Position numbers and translations under genes: made by a program
The notes under the pieces: generated by a model
Seen by the model: the letters and a program-made list of their open reading frames with translations, nothing else
Told to the model about the DNA's origin: nothing
Databases searched by the model: none
In this document: in pieces, positions 1 through 9,332 of the stretch
Numbering within the stretch: the first letter of the stretch is position 1
Layout: every line of letters starts with the position of its first letter
From: JBBRHQ01 sp963738305
Lineage (GTDB): Bacteria; Actinomycetota; Thermoleophilia; Solirubrobacterales; 70-9
Direction: 5' to 3'
NCBI GenBank assembly: GCA_963738305.1
Contig: CAVTVU010000001.1
Coordinates: forward strand, 1,240,001-1,304,000
DNA length: 64,000 nucleotides

Positions 1-150
1 GTCATGTGTGACCTCTTGGGTCAGGGCGCCGCGCCGGCCGAGATCATGCAGCGCTACGCATCCGAGGACGCCCGGCGCCCTCGAGACGAGCCCTGCACCT
101 GCGGTGGCGGGCGCAACTGGGGGAAGTGCCACGGACGACGGCGGGGGTGA
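1..150 (+). CDS. C-terminal end of a SEC-C motif protein (partial)
   Basis: Frame 1 is open from the window edge to TGA at 148-150 and ends with the metal-binding signature CTCGGGRNWGKCHG, the SEC-C motif (C-x-C-G-x-G-x3-K-x-C-H). SEC-C motifs bind zinc and occur at the C-terminus of SecA and of many unrelated proteins, so the motif alone gives no function. An ATG at position 4 would give a free-standing 48-residue protein. More likely this is the tail of a longer gene that starts before the window. The motif is clear; the identity of the whole protein is unknown. Confidence 0.6.
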   Translation, partial: VMCDLLGQGAAPAEIMQRYASEDARRPRDEPCTCGGGRNWGKCHGRRRG

Positions 151-289
151 GGCAAATCACCCGAACCAGGTGATGCCGGCCTCCGGACTCGCGGCTAGTG
201 TCCATCCTGTCAGCGCCAGCTTCGATGAACATGATGAGACAGCGTCATGACCGGGGGAGCGGCGAACCGAGAATGAGGAGGTGGCTGTA

Positions 290-676
290 ATGCGAGGTGC
301 AGGCCGAGTCGTGTTCGCGGCGATCTTGCTGCTGATCGTGGGCACGCTGAACATCATCTATGGCATCGGCGCTCTGGACAACGCCAATATCTACGCCAAC
401 GACACGAGATACATACTGACCAACCTCAACACCATGGGCTGGGTCCTGATCATCCTCGGCGTAATCCAGCTGACCGGGGGCTTCTCCCTGATGGCCGGCA
501 ACGCCTACGGCCGGGTGATCGGAATCATCGGTGGCAGCATCGGTGCGATCGGAGCCCTGCTCTCGATTGGAGGGCATTACCCCTGGTGGTCCCTCGGCAT
601 ATTCTTCCTCTGCTGCTGGGTCGTTTACGGGATCGCTGTCTTCGGCGAGGAGGATGAAAGATCGCCCGCAGCGTAA
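290..676 (+). CDS. DUF7144 family four-helix membrane protein
   Basis: A 128-residue protein with four hydrophobic segments, starting with a signal-anchor-like helix (VVFAAILLLIVGTLNIIYGI). The pattern N-I-I-Y-G-I followed by Y-I-L-T-N-L-N-x-M-G-W is typical of actinobacterial DUF7144 proteins, whose function is unknown. The ATG at 290 is preferred over GTG at 281 because AGGAGG at 276-281 sits 8 nt upstream of it. A paralogue of identical length lies at 7326-7712. It ends in a charged tail (GEEDERSPAA), probably cytoplasmic. Confidence 0.75.
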   Translation: MRGAGRVVFAAILLLIVGTLNIIYGIGALDNANIYANDTRYILTNLNTMGWVLIILGVIQLTGGFSLMAGNAYGRVIGIIGGSIGAIGALLSIGGHYPWWSLGIFFLCCWVVYGIAVFGEEDERSPAA

Positions 677-870
677 GCGGGCGTCCGCGAATGCGACCTT
701 GGCGCCCGTGGCCCTGATCCGGGCGGCGCTGCGAGGGTAGCCAAGGTCGGAGCGGTCATCGGCGTCGTCACCGAGGGCGGCGTTTCAGCATCACTCGGTT
801 TGGGCGATGACAGGGACGCGCCCACGATGTGGAATGGCACCACGGCAACCGCAATCTGCATCGGGGAGCG

Positions 871-1227
871 ATGACTGCTGAATATGAGGAGAGGCTGCGC
901 AGCCTGGCGATCAGTGACGAGCGCTTCGTGCAGTCGGTGCTCGGGATCGGGCTTGACACGATCGATCAGTCCCGGCTCGACCCGAAGACCCATGCGCTGG
1001 TGCGCCTCGGTGCGCTGTTGGCGATCGATGCCGCTCCCAGCAGCTACCAGTCGATCGTCGAGACCGCGGTGACAGCTGGGGCAAGCGTCGACGAGATCGT
1101 TGGTGCCGTGGTCGCTGTGGCCCCGCTGACCGGAATTGCTCGTGTCGTGTCGGCAGCCCCGGAGCTCGCCCTGGCCCTGGGATACGACGTCGACAAGGCG
1201 CTTGAGGAGAGGGACGCCGGGCAGTGA
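871..1227 (+). CDS. carboxymuconolactone decarboxylase-like protein
   Basis: A 118-residue all-helical protein resembling the carboxymuconolactone decarboxylase (CMD/AhpD) superfamily: D-P-K-T-H-A-L-V-R-L-G-A-L, then the ...A-G-A-S-V-D-E-I-V-G-A-V segment. ATG at 871 is preferred over the upstream GTG at 829 because GGGGAG lies at 863-868. There is no cysteine, so the peroxiredoxin-reductase CxxC chemistry of AhpD is excluded. It may be a CMD decarboxylase-like protein or a non-enzymatic member. It sits between the DUF7144 and GAP genes in the same direction. The substrate is unknown. Confidence 0.65.
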   Translation: MTAEYEERLRSLAISDERFVQSVLGIGLDTIDQSRLDPKTHALVRLGALLAIDAAPSSYQSIVETAVTAGASVDEIVGAVVAVAPLTGIARVVSAAPELALALGYDVDKALEERDAGQ

Positions 1228-1357
1228 TGGCCGGGCCGGCCATCCGCTACCCGCACCGGGTTGGCCGTCGTACCCTTCGCAGGTTGGCGAGGAAACGCCG
1301 AGACAGGTCTTCGCTGGCGCGCCGCAGAGATATCTCGACAGGCGCCGTCAGCGGGCG

Positions 1358-2074
1358 ATGAGCAGCGACGTCCTCGACATCGTCGCGCTCTCCCTGGTCT
1401 CGATGTTCAACCCGACCCTGCTCGCGGCGGTGACCGTGATGCTGCTGCTTCCCAACCCGAGGCGGCTGATGCTCGGCTATCTGCTGGGCGCATACCTGAC
1501 CAGCACGACCCTGAGCCTGCTGACCGTTTTCACGCTCCAAGGGTCGAGCGCAGTCAGCACTACCCAGAACTCCCTGAGTCCCGCAGAGGATATCCTCTTC
1601 GGCCTGGTCGCGGTCGTGATCGCGTTCGCGCTCGGAACCGGGCGGGACCAACCGTTCCAGGCGCGTCGTCAGCAGCGCAAGGACGAAAAGATGAGGGCCA
1701 AGCAGGAGGCCGGTAAGCCGACCGAGTCCTATCCGCTGCGAATGCTCGGTCGGGGCTCGCCCCGGATCACCTTCGCCGTAGGCGCCGTCCTCAGCTTTCC
1801 AGGGGCGTCATATCTCGCGACGCTCAATCATGTCGCCGCCCTTGATGCCAGCACGACGGTCACCGTGCTCGTCATCCTGGCCTGCGTAGTGGTTCAGCAG
1901 ATGCTGCTCGAGTTGCCGCTGATCGGATACGCGGTAGCTCCGGAGTGGACCCAGGGCGCCGTCGAGCGTTTCAGGGTGTGGATCAGCACCAGAGGCCGCC
2001 ACGCCGGGATCGTCGCAGCCGCGGTGCTGGGTGTACTCCTGATCGTGCGGGGACTAATTGCACTGCTGACCTGA
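1358..2074 (+). CDS. GAP family (SAP-like) membrane protein
   Basis: A 238-residue integral membrane protein of the GAP/Sap family, whose mycobacterial members help export sulfolipid and glycopeptidolipid. Family features visible: N-terminal F-N-P-T-L-L-A-A-V-T-V-M-L-L-L-P, central S-L-S-P-A-E-D, a charged cytoplasmic loop (about residues 105-135), and L-L-E-L-P-L-I-G-Y-A near the fifth helix. About six membrane segments. The start is ATG 1358 in a poor Shine-Dalgarno context. A clear paralogue at 29051-29731 shares all these blocks. The exported molecule cannot be told from sequence. Confidence 0.85.
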   Translation: MSSDVLDIVALSLVSMFNPTLLAAVTVMLLLPNPRRLMLGYLLGAYLTSTTLSLLTVFTLQGSSAVSTTQNSLSPAEDILFGLVAVVIAFALGTGRDQPFQARRQQRKDEKMRAKQEAGKPTESYPLRMLGRGSPRITFAVGAVLSFPGASYLATLNHVAALDASTTVTVLVILACVVVQQMLLELPLIGYAVAPEWTQGAVERFRVWISTRGRHAGIVAAAVLGVLLIVRGLIALLT

Positions 2075-2121
2075 AAGTTGGCGGCAGCTGAGGTGCGCCG
2101 AGACTCAACCCGCGGCCCGAA

Positions 2122-4434
2122 TCAGAGCAGCCCGATCTCGCGGGCGCGCTCGACGGCGCCGGATCGCGAGGTGACGTCGAGCTTGCGGTAGATGGACACC
2201 GCTTGCGTCTTCACTGTGTGCTGGGAAATGAACAGACGCTCACCGATTTCGCGGAAGGAGAGGTGGGTAACGAGTTGTGGAAGGAGCCGGAGCTCCGCGC
2301 CGGTCAGCGCGGAGGCGCCCGCAGCAGTCGTACGAATGGTCTTCAGCTGCGAGCGGACCTCCTCTGCCTCGCCCGGAAGCTTGCCCAGATCTGGCAGGGC
2401 GCCCAGGAGCGAATCGGCCTCGCGAAGTGCGGTACCGGCTCCCGCTGCGTCGCCCATTGCCAGATAGGCACGGGCAAGCTCCAGCCGGGCCTGGACGGGC
2501 AGGACAGGTACGCCATGAGTGAGTCTCGGCCGAAGGCGCTGGGCCCGGGTCAGCATCTCTGCACCCGCGCGGGCATCGCCTCGGTGCAGAGCGGTGCGTG
2601 CCGCAATCGTGTATGCGAGAGCGTTGAGCGGGATCTCCTCCATGCGGAAGCTGCGCAACATCAGCAAGGCGCGGTGGGCAAGCTCTTCCGCCTCACCCCA
2701 ATCACCCCGCTCGATCGCTATCGCACCGCGTTCGGCGAGTGCCACGGTCACCGCGTTCGGCACTCCAAGATCGAGGCCCTCCTGAGCGATGCGCTCAAAC
2801 AGATCATCTGCATCCTGGGTATCGCCGAGAATCCAGCGCGACATGGCCAGGACCGCCAAGGCCGCTGGTCGCCAGGCGCTCGACCGGGCGAGGGTCTCGA
2901 CCGCCTCTTGGGCGTCTGCTCTCATCCTCTCGGCACCTTCGGAGCCGCGAAAAGCACGGAGCAAGGCCAGCCAGGAACCGATCGACTGGCTCCCGTCCGG
3001 CAGCTCGCCCTCAAAGCTCCCCCTTTCCGCAGCGTCGGCCCAGCGCTCAGCCGCCTCGGCTTGACCGAGAACCGAGAGAGCCATCGCACCCTGCATAGCA
3101 ACCGCTTGGTTTCGCTCCATGTAGGAGCGCTCCTCGAGCCAACCGAGCCAGCTCCCGACCGTGGCGCCCCGGCCGCTCTCGAAGACCCGGTTGGCGTTCT
3201 TTAGGACCAATTCTCCCACGAGCTGCGGGTCCTCCGCCTGCTGGGCGTAGGAGATGGCCGCCTCCGGCTGACCGCGCGATTCCAGCCAGCCTGCGGCGCG
3301 GCGGCAGAGCCGGGGGGCCAGCTCGGGCTCAGCCCGTCGAAGCTCGGCGCGCAGGAGCTCCCCGAACAGATGGTGGAAGCGGTACCACTCCCGCTCGCGG
3401 TCGAGCGGCACTACGAAGCGGTTGGAGCGCTGCAACCTTTCCAGTGACTCGGCCGAGTTCTCGGTCTCGAGCACGGCGTCACAGAGGGGACCCGACATTC
3501 GGGAGAGCACTGAGGATCGCCTCAGGAAGCGGAGCTCGTCCGAGGAGAAGCTCTCGAACAGCTCGGACTCGAGGTATTCGGCGACGAACCGGTCGCCCCC
3601 TCGGAAATCGGACACGCTTCTCTCCTCGCGCCGGGATGACCGGATCGAGAGCGCGGCGAGATAGAGCCCGGCCGCCCATCCCTCGGCGCGCCCGTTGAGG
3701 GCGGCGAGCTCGTCCTCGTCAACCATCACGTCCGCAGCCTCCAGCAGCTGGCGGGCCTCGTCGCACTCCATCTTCAGCTCCTCGGGTCCGATCTCCAGCA
3801 CCGTGCCGCCGGCACGCCTCGCCCCCATAGATGGGGTCGGTTCGCCGCGGGTGGAGAGCGCCAGCTGAGAGCCGGCGGGGAGGTGGCGAGCCAGCTCGTC
3901 GACGGCGTCGAGGCACTGCCGATCGCGCAGCAGATGGAGATCCTCGAGGATCAGGACGACCGATCGGGGCATCGAGGCGATCGCGGCGCCCAGACGTGGA
4001 ATCGCCGTTCCTTCGATCGATACGGAAGGCGAGCCGAGGGCGTCGAAGACGTCCGGGCCGAGACGGGTCACCCGGTCAAGGGCGGCGGCGACGTAGGTGA
4101 GGAAGACGACGGGGTCGTTGTCACCATCGTCGAGCGTCAGCCACGCGAAGGGACGCCGCGAGCGGGAGTCCCATTGGGAGAGGAGCGTTGTCTTGCCGTA
4201 GCCGGGCCCTGCGGCGAGGACCACCACCGGGCTCTGGCGCGATCTTTGCAGGCGTTCTAGCAGTGCAGTGCGGGGAACGCTGCCTGCAGTCCCCTGAGGC
4301 GGCATCAGCTTCGACTCGCTCAGCTCGAACGAGGGGACACCGGGCGCTGGTGCACCGGGCGCTGAAGGCGGGGCCTTCGTGCTGATCGAGCGCGTGCTGG
4401 CATCCGAGCGCGCCGCGACGCGTGAGCCGCTCAC
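2122..4434 (-). CDS. LuxR family ATP-dependent regulator (MalT/LAL type)
   Basis: A large one-component regulator of about 770 residues. N-terminal ATPase: Walker A A-G-P-G-Y-G-K-T-T near residue 75 and Walker B V-V-L-I-L-E-D-L-H-L-L. Then an alpha-helical TPR/SARP-like middle rich in leucine and alanine, and a C-terminal LuxR helix-turn-helix (LSFREIGERLFISQHTVKTQ). The reading frame stays open to 4647. GTG at 4434 is chosen because it precedes the conserved F-E-L-S-E-S-K-L-x-P-P segment and has GGGG 6 nt upstream; ATG 4305 would cut into that segment. It is divergent from the SHOCT/DUF6325 pair. Effector and targets are unknown. Confidence 0.85.
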   Translation of the reverse strand: MSGSRVAARSDASTRSISTKAPPSAPGAPAPGVPSFELSESKLMPPQGTAGSVPRTALLERLQRSRQSPVVVLAAGPGYGKTTLLSQWDSRSRRPFAWLTLDDGDNDPVVFLTYVAAALDRVTRLGPDVFDALGSPSVSIEGTAIPRLGAAIASMPRSVVLILEDLHLLRDRQCLDAVDELARHLPAGSQLALSTRGEPTPSMGARRAGGTVLEIGPEELKMECDEARQLLEAADVMVDEDELAALNGRAEGWAAGLYLAALSIRSSRREERSVSDFRGGDRFVAEYLESELFESFSSDELRFLRRSSVLSRMSGPLCDAVLETENSAESLERLQRSNRFVVPLDREREWYRFHHLFGELLRAELRRAEPELAPRLCRRAAGWLESRGQPEAAISYAQQAEDPQLVGELVLKNANRVFESGRGATVGSWLGWLEERSYMERNQAVAMQGAMALSVLGQAEAAERWADAAERGSFEGELPDGSQSIGSWLALLRAFRGSEGAERMRADAQEAVETLARSSAWRPAALAVLAMSRWILGDTQDADDLFERIAQEGLDLGVPNAVTVALAERGAIAIERGDWGEAEELAHRALLMLRSFRMEEIPLNALAYTIAARTALHRGDARAGAEMLTRAQRLRPRLTHGVPVLPVQARLELARAYLAMGDAAGAGTALREADSLLGALPDLGKLPGEAEEVRSQLKTIRTTAAGASALTGAELRLLPQLVTHLSFREIGERLFISQHTVKTQAVSIYRKLDVTSRSGAVERAREIGLL

Positions 4435-4837
4435 GCCGATCCCCGTCGATGAAGAGGTGGCCGCAGCCAGGACCCCAGAGCGCCGCCAAGAAATGCCATG
4501 CGCCCGCGAATCTAGCGCAGGCTGGGCACCTTCGGCCGGTCCGGCGCCTGCCTTCCTCCGTTGCGGCGACCAGCGCGCCGGTAGTTGGCGGCGCGCTGCT
4601 CGAGCAACGCCGGACGCCCTGGCCGTGGCCGAAGGAGCGGGAGCCATCAGCGCCCCGATGATCCAGAGAAGCGGGGAGACCAGAAAACCGAACCAGAAGA
4701 ACCATCAGCACCGGGTGGGGTGCGGTGACTTCACCCACTTCGCGCGATGTGACCGCGCCGCGGATACGGTTGTATTCAATCGAGCGCGGCAACGGAGCGC
4801 TGCGCCCAGCGAAACCGAGAGGAGCTTTTGAGGCAAG
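4435..4837. other. 403-bp divergent intergenic region
   Basis: This space separates the minus-strand LuxR regulator from the plus-strand SHOCT gene and should hold both promoters. No convincing -35/-10 pair, operator palindrome or tRNA was recognised. On the minus strand the regulator frame stays open and, just upstream of ATG 4647, encodes a hydrophobic stretch (FFWFGFLVSPLLWIIGAL) that has no usable start codon in this frame. It may be a small membrane protein broken by an indel. Confidence 0.4.
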
Positions 4838-5146
4838 ATGCCATTGATGAGAAGACGCCCACTGATGCGGGCTGCGATGGTCGGCGGCGCCGGTTACGCG
4901 GTCGGCAAGAGGGCCCAGCGGAAATCGGAGCACGAGGCCGAGCAGGACGCCCAGATCGACGCGACCCAGCAGCAGGCGCCAGCCGCGGCTCAGGCAGCCC
5001 CGCCGCCGGCCACGCCCGCGCCGGCGGCGATGTCTGATGCGGAGCGGATCGACGCCCTGACCAAGCTCAAGGGTCTGCTCGACGGCGGCGTGCTGACCCA
5101 GGAGCAGTTCGATGCGGAGAAGGCAAAGCTTCTCCCGGGAAGCTGA
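4838..5146 (+). CDS. SHOCT domain-containing small protein
   Basis: A 102-residue protein. Residues 1-25 are basic and hydrophobic (RRRPLMRAAMVGGAGYAVGK), the middle is a low-complexity Q/A/P linker, and the C-terminal 35 residues form a SHOCT domain (ERIDALTKLKGLLDGGVLTQ, then E-Q-F-D-A-E-K-A-K-L-L). SHOCT domains are short helical modules found at the ends of many bacterial membrane proteins and probably mediate oligomerisation. The next gene starts 10 bp downstream, so the two are likely cotranscribed. Confidence 0.8.
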   Translation: MPLMRRRPLMRAAMVGGAGYAVGKRAQRKSEHEAEQDAQIDATQQQAPAAAQAAPPPATPAPAAMSDAERIDALTKLKGLLDGGVLTQEQFDAEKAKLLPGS

Positions 5147-5156
5147 GGAGGCGGAG

Positions 5157-5669
5157 ATGGCAGCCGAAGAGAACGAATTGGGCCCGGTGCAGCTGATGGT
5201 CGTCGGCTTTCACGAGGGCAACTTCTCCGGAGAGATCCTGGAGGAGCTGCGGCGCCTGCGCGAGCACGACATCGTGCGGCTGGTCGACCTGCTGTTCGTG
5301 ACCAAGGACGCCGAAGGCAACGTCGCTGCCGTCGAGCACAGCGACCTCTCGAAGGAGGAGGCGATGGCCTTCGGGGCGGTTGCCGGCGCCCTGGTGGGGT
5401 TGGGGGCCGACGGTGAGGAGGGCGCCGAGGCGGGCGCTCTGGCCGGTGCGATCGCGGCGGAGGACGGAGCGATCTTCGACGAGTCGGAGGCCTGGTTCCT
5501 GGCGGATGCGATCCCGCCGGGAGATTCGGCGGCGATCGCCTTGATCGAGCATCGCTGGGCGATCCCGCTGCGCGAATCGATCCAGCGGGCGGGAGGCGTC
5601 CCCCTCGCCGATGAGTGGGTCCACCCCGAGGACCTGGTTGCCGTGGGAGCGGCCGCGACGCGGGAGTAG
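5157..5669 (+). CDS. DUF6325 (formerly DUF1269) family protein
   Basis: A 170-residue protein opening with L-G-P-V-Q-L-M-V-V-G-F and containing R-L-V-D-L-L-F-V-T-K-D-A-x-G. This is the pattern of the DUF1269/DUF6325 family, often annotated as a membrane-associated protein influencing transcription or of unknown function. A Gly/Ala-rich loop (residues 72-105) is followed by the conserved A-L-I-E-H-R-W-A-I-P-L-R segment. ATG 5157 has GAGGAG at 5145-5150. It follows the SHOCT gene closely; this pairing is common in actinobacteria. The function is unknown. Confidence 0.75.
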   Translation: MAAEENELGPVQLMVVGFHEGNFSGEILEELRRLREHDIVRLVDLLFVTKDAEGNVAAVEHSDLSKEEAMAFGAVAGALVGLGADGEEGAEAGALAGAIAAEDGAIFDESEAWFLADAIPPGDSAAIALIEHRWAIPLRESIQRAGGVPLADEWVHPEDLVAVGAAATRE

Positions 5670-5684
5670 TGGGGCGGAGCCCCC

Positions 5685-5711
5685 GGGCACCGGCCCTAGT
5701 AGCCGGTGCCC
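5685..5711. terminator. hairpin between convergent genes, probable bidirectional terminator
   Basis: A perfect 10-bp inverted repeat, GGGCACCGGC (5685-5694) and GCCGGTGCCC (5702-5711), with a 7-nt loop. It lies between the convergent DUF6325 and glutamate decarboxylase genes and includes the stop codon of the latter. There is no U-tract on either side, as is common in GC-rich actinobacteria. Confidence 0.55.
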
Positions 5712-7072
5712 GTCTTCACCTGCTTGCGTTCGGAGGGATGCGCTCCGCCCTTCTTCTCGAGCGTCTGCAACGGCCTCGGCGATGTCATCGGCGAGCCGGT
5801 CGACCTGCTCGCGGCTGAGGTTCTCCTTGACCAGGGCCCGCATGATCTTGACGTCCTGGGCGTTGGGCGGAAGGGTGTAGGCGGGCACCATCCAGCCGCG
5901 CTCGGCCGAGAGCTGCCAGGCGATGTCGAACTCGTCGTAGGAGCGTTCTCCGGCGAGCCTGAAGGCGACCAGCGGCAGCTGCTCCTCGCCCTCGCCGATC
6001 AGCTCGAAGTCCCCGACTCCTTCAGGTCGGCGGCGAGGATTCGGCGTTCTCCTGCATGATCTTCATGATGTGGTGTAGCCCTCGCGGCCGAAGCGGACCA
6101 GGTTGTAGTACTGGGCGAGCACCATCGCGGCGCCGGTGGAGAAGTTGAGCGTGAAGGTGGCGTCGGTCTTGCCCAGGTAGTTCTCGTAGAAGACGAGGTC
6201 CTCGGCCAGGTCGGAGTTCTCGCGGAAGATCAGCCAGCCGATACCCGGGTAGACCAGCCCGAACTTGTGCCCGGAGACGTTGATCGACCGCACCTGCTCG
6301 AGCCGGAAGTCCCACTCGGAGTCCGGGTAGAGGAAGGGCCAGACGAAGCCGCCGCTGGCCGCCGTCGACGTGCAGCGGGACGTCGAGCCCCTTCTCGTTC
6401 TTGATCTCGACCAGCAGCTTGTTGATGCCGACGATAGTCGTCCATGTGCCCGGTGAAGGTGGTGCCGAGCACCGCGGCGACGCCGATCGTGTTCTCGTCG
6501 AGGTGGCGGCTCCACGTCCTCGGGCCCGATCGTGTACTTGTTCTCCTGCAGCGGGACGATCCGCGGCTCGACGTCGAAGTAGCGGCAGAACTTCTCCCAG
6601 ACGACGTGCACGTCGCCCCCGAACACCAGGTTCGGCTTCTCGGTCCCGAGCCCGTCCGCCTCGCGGCGCTGCCGCCACTTCCACTTCAGCGACAGCGCGC
6701 CGAGCATGATCGCCTCCGATGATCCCTGGGTGCGGCGCCGGTCGTCTCGCCCGGAGCGTGGAAGAGGTCGGCGAGCATGCGGATGCAGCGCTGCTCGATC
6801 TCGGCCGAGATCGGGTACTCGGCGTGGTCGATGAAGTTGCGGTGGAGGTTCTCGGCGATGATCCGCTGGGCCTCGGGCTCCATCCAGGTGGTGACGAAGG
6901 TCGCGAGGTTGCGGTGCGGGTCACCCTCGAGCAGCAGGTCCTCCCCGACCAGACGCATCGCCTCCAGGGCCGGCATCGCGGTCTCCGGGAACTTGTGATC
7001 GGGGACGCCCTCGGTGAGGAAGCCGTAGTCAGCGAATTCCGCATCGACGGTGGGCCCCTTGGGTGAGTTCAT
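5696..7072 (-). pseudogene. gadB: glutamate decarboxylase, frame broken by several indels (probably intact in the genome)
   Basis: The pieces, in order, reconstruct a full-length PLP-dependent glutamate decarboxylase (glutamate to GABA plus CO2; acid resistance). The start is ATG 7072 (MNSPKGPTVDAEFADYG), followed by H-R-N-F-I-D-H-A-E-Y-P, P-L-H-V-D-G, the PLP-lysine segment S-I-N-V-S-G-H-K-F-G, F-Y-E-N-Y-L-G, and finally ...V-K-T-G-T-G-Y at 5696. The frame changes near 6725, 6510, 6430, 6365, 6063, 6020 and 5758. All signature residues survive and no stretch is lost, so sequencing error is more likely than decay. If the breaks are real, the gene is dead. Confidence 0.75.
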
Positions 7073-7129
7073 GGTTCTTTACCTCTGGCTTTCCCCCGCC
7101 TCGGCGGGTCTCATGTCAGGCATACGGTG

Positions 7130-7324
7130 CTAGTCGCTGCTCTTTCCGATCACGGATCTGATCACAAACAACCCGAGAAGGACACCGGCGATCAGAACGA
7201 TGATTCCGACAACGACGCCGACCAAGAAGAACGCGGCGAGGGTTCCGATCATGACCAGCGCCGCGACGCCGGCCACCTCGAGACCAAGGAGGTCCGAGTC
7301 GGGCGGAGTTCCGTTGCTCGCCAC
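7130..7324 (-). CDS. small two-helix membrane protein, unknown
   Basis: A 64-residue protein with two adjoining hydrophobic helices (VAALVMIGTLAAFFLVGVVV and GIIVLIAGVLLGLFVI) and a polar C-terminus (IRSVIGKSSD). The GTG start lies just after the stop codon of the upstream DUF7144 gene, so the two are translationally close and probably one transcript. A weak GC hairpin (7095-7108) follows the stop. No family was recognised. Confidence 0.55.
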   Translation of the reverse strand: MASNGTPPDSDLLGLEVAGVAALVMIGTLAAFFLVGVVVGIIVLIAGVLLGLFVIRSVIGKSSD

Positions 7325-7325
7325 C

Positions 7326-7712
7326 TCAAGCTTCCTGACGGCCGCCGTATGCGAGCAGTCCGTAGATCACGAGGATGTCGATCCCGAACACGGCAAGTGC
7401 GAGGAACGGGCTCCCCGGCAGCCAGAGCAGCATCAGGATCATGTTGAGGCTCGCGGAGATCACCCCGACCCAGCGACCGAACTCGTGCCTGTTCCAGATC
7501 GAGACGGAGGCGATCAGCTGCAACACACCGACGATCGTCACCACCCATCCCCAGGTCTTCAGGTTGGTTATGACGTAGTGGGCATTGGCTGTGAAGAACT
7601 GCGATTTATCGATCGCAGCGATGCCATAGATCACATTGAGGACTCCCGCAATGGCGATCATCGTCCCCGCGAACAGAATCCAGCCTGTTCCCTGCTCGGG
7701 ATCCGCGCTCAT
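7326..7712 (-). CDS. DUF7144 family four-helix membrane protein (second copy)
   Basis: A 128-residue paralogue of the protein at 290-676. It has the same four-helix layout with L-N-V-I-Y-G-I-A-A-I, Y-V-I-T-N-L-K-T-W-G-W and a C-terminal V-I-Y-G-L-L-A-Y-G-G. The start is ATG 7712, preceded by AGGAGG 5 nt away. The open frame continues further upstream, but that part lies opposite the acyl-CoA synthetase. The gene lies directly downstream of that synthetase and upstream of a 64-residue membrane protein, all on the minus strand. The function is unknown. Confidence 0.75.
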   Translation of the reverse strand: MSADPEQGTGWILFAGTMIAIAGVLNVIYGIAAIDKSQFFTANAHYVITNLKTWGWVVTIVGVLQLIASVSIWNRHEFGRWVGVISASLNMILMLLWLPGSPFLALAVFGIDILVIYGLLAYGGRQEA

Positions 7713-7735
7713 CTGAACCTCCTCTTGTCTGGTCA

Positions 7736-9319
<1,584 letters not shown>

Positions 9320-9332
9320 CGCCCGTCTGCCG

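Noticed and set aside
2203..3204. 333-codon plus-strand ORF
   Set aside because: It lies opposite the LuxR regulator, whose ATPase and HTH motifs are intact; the product has no recognisable features.
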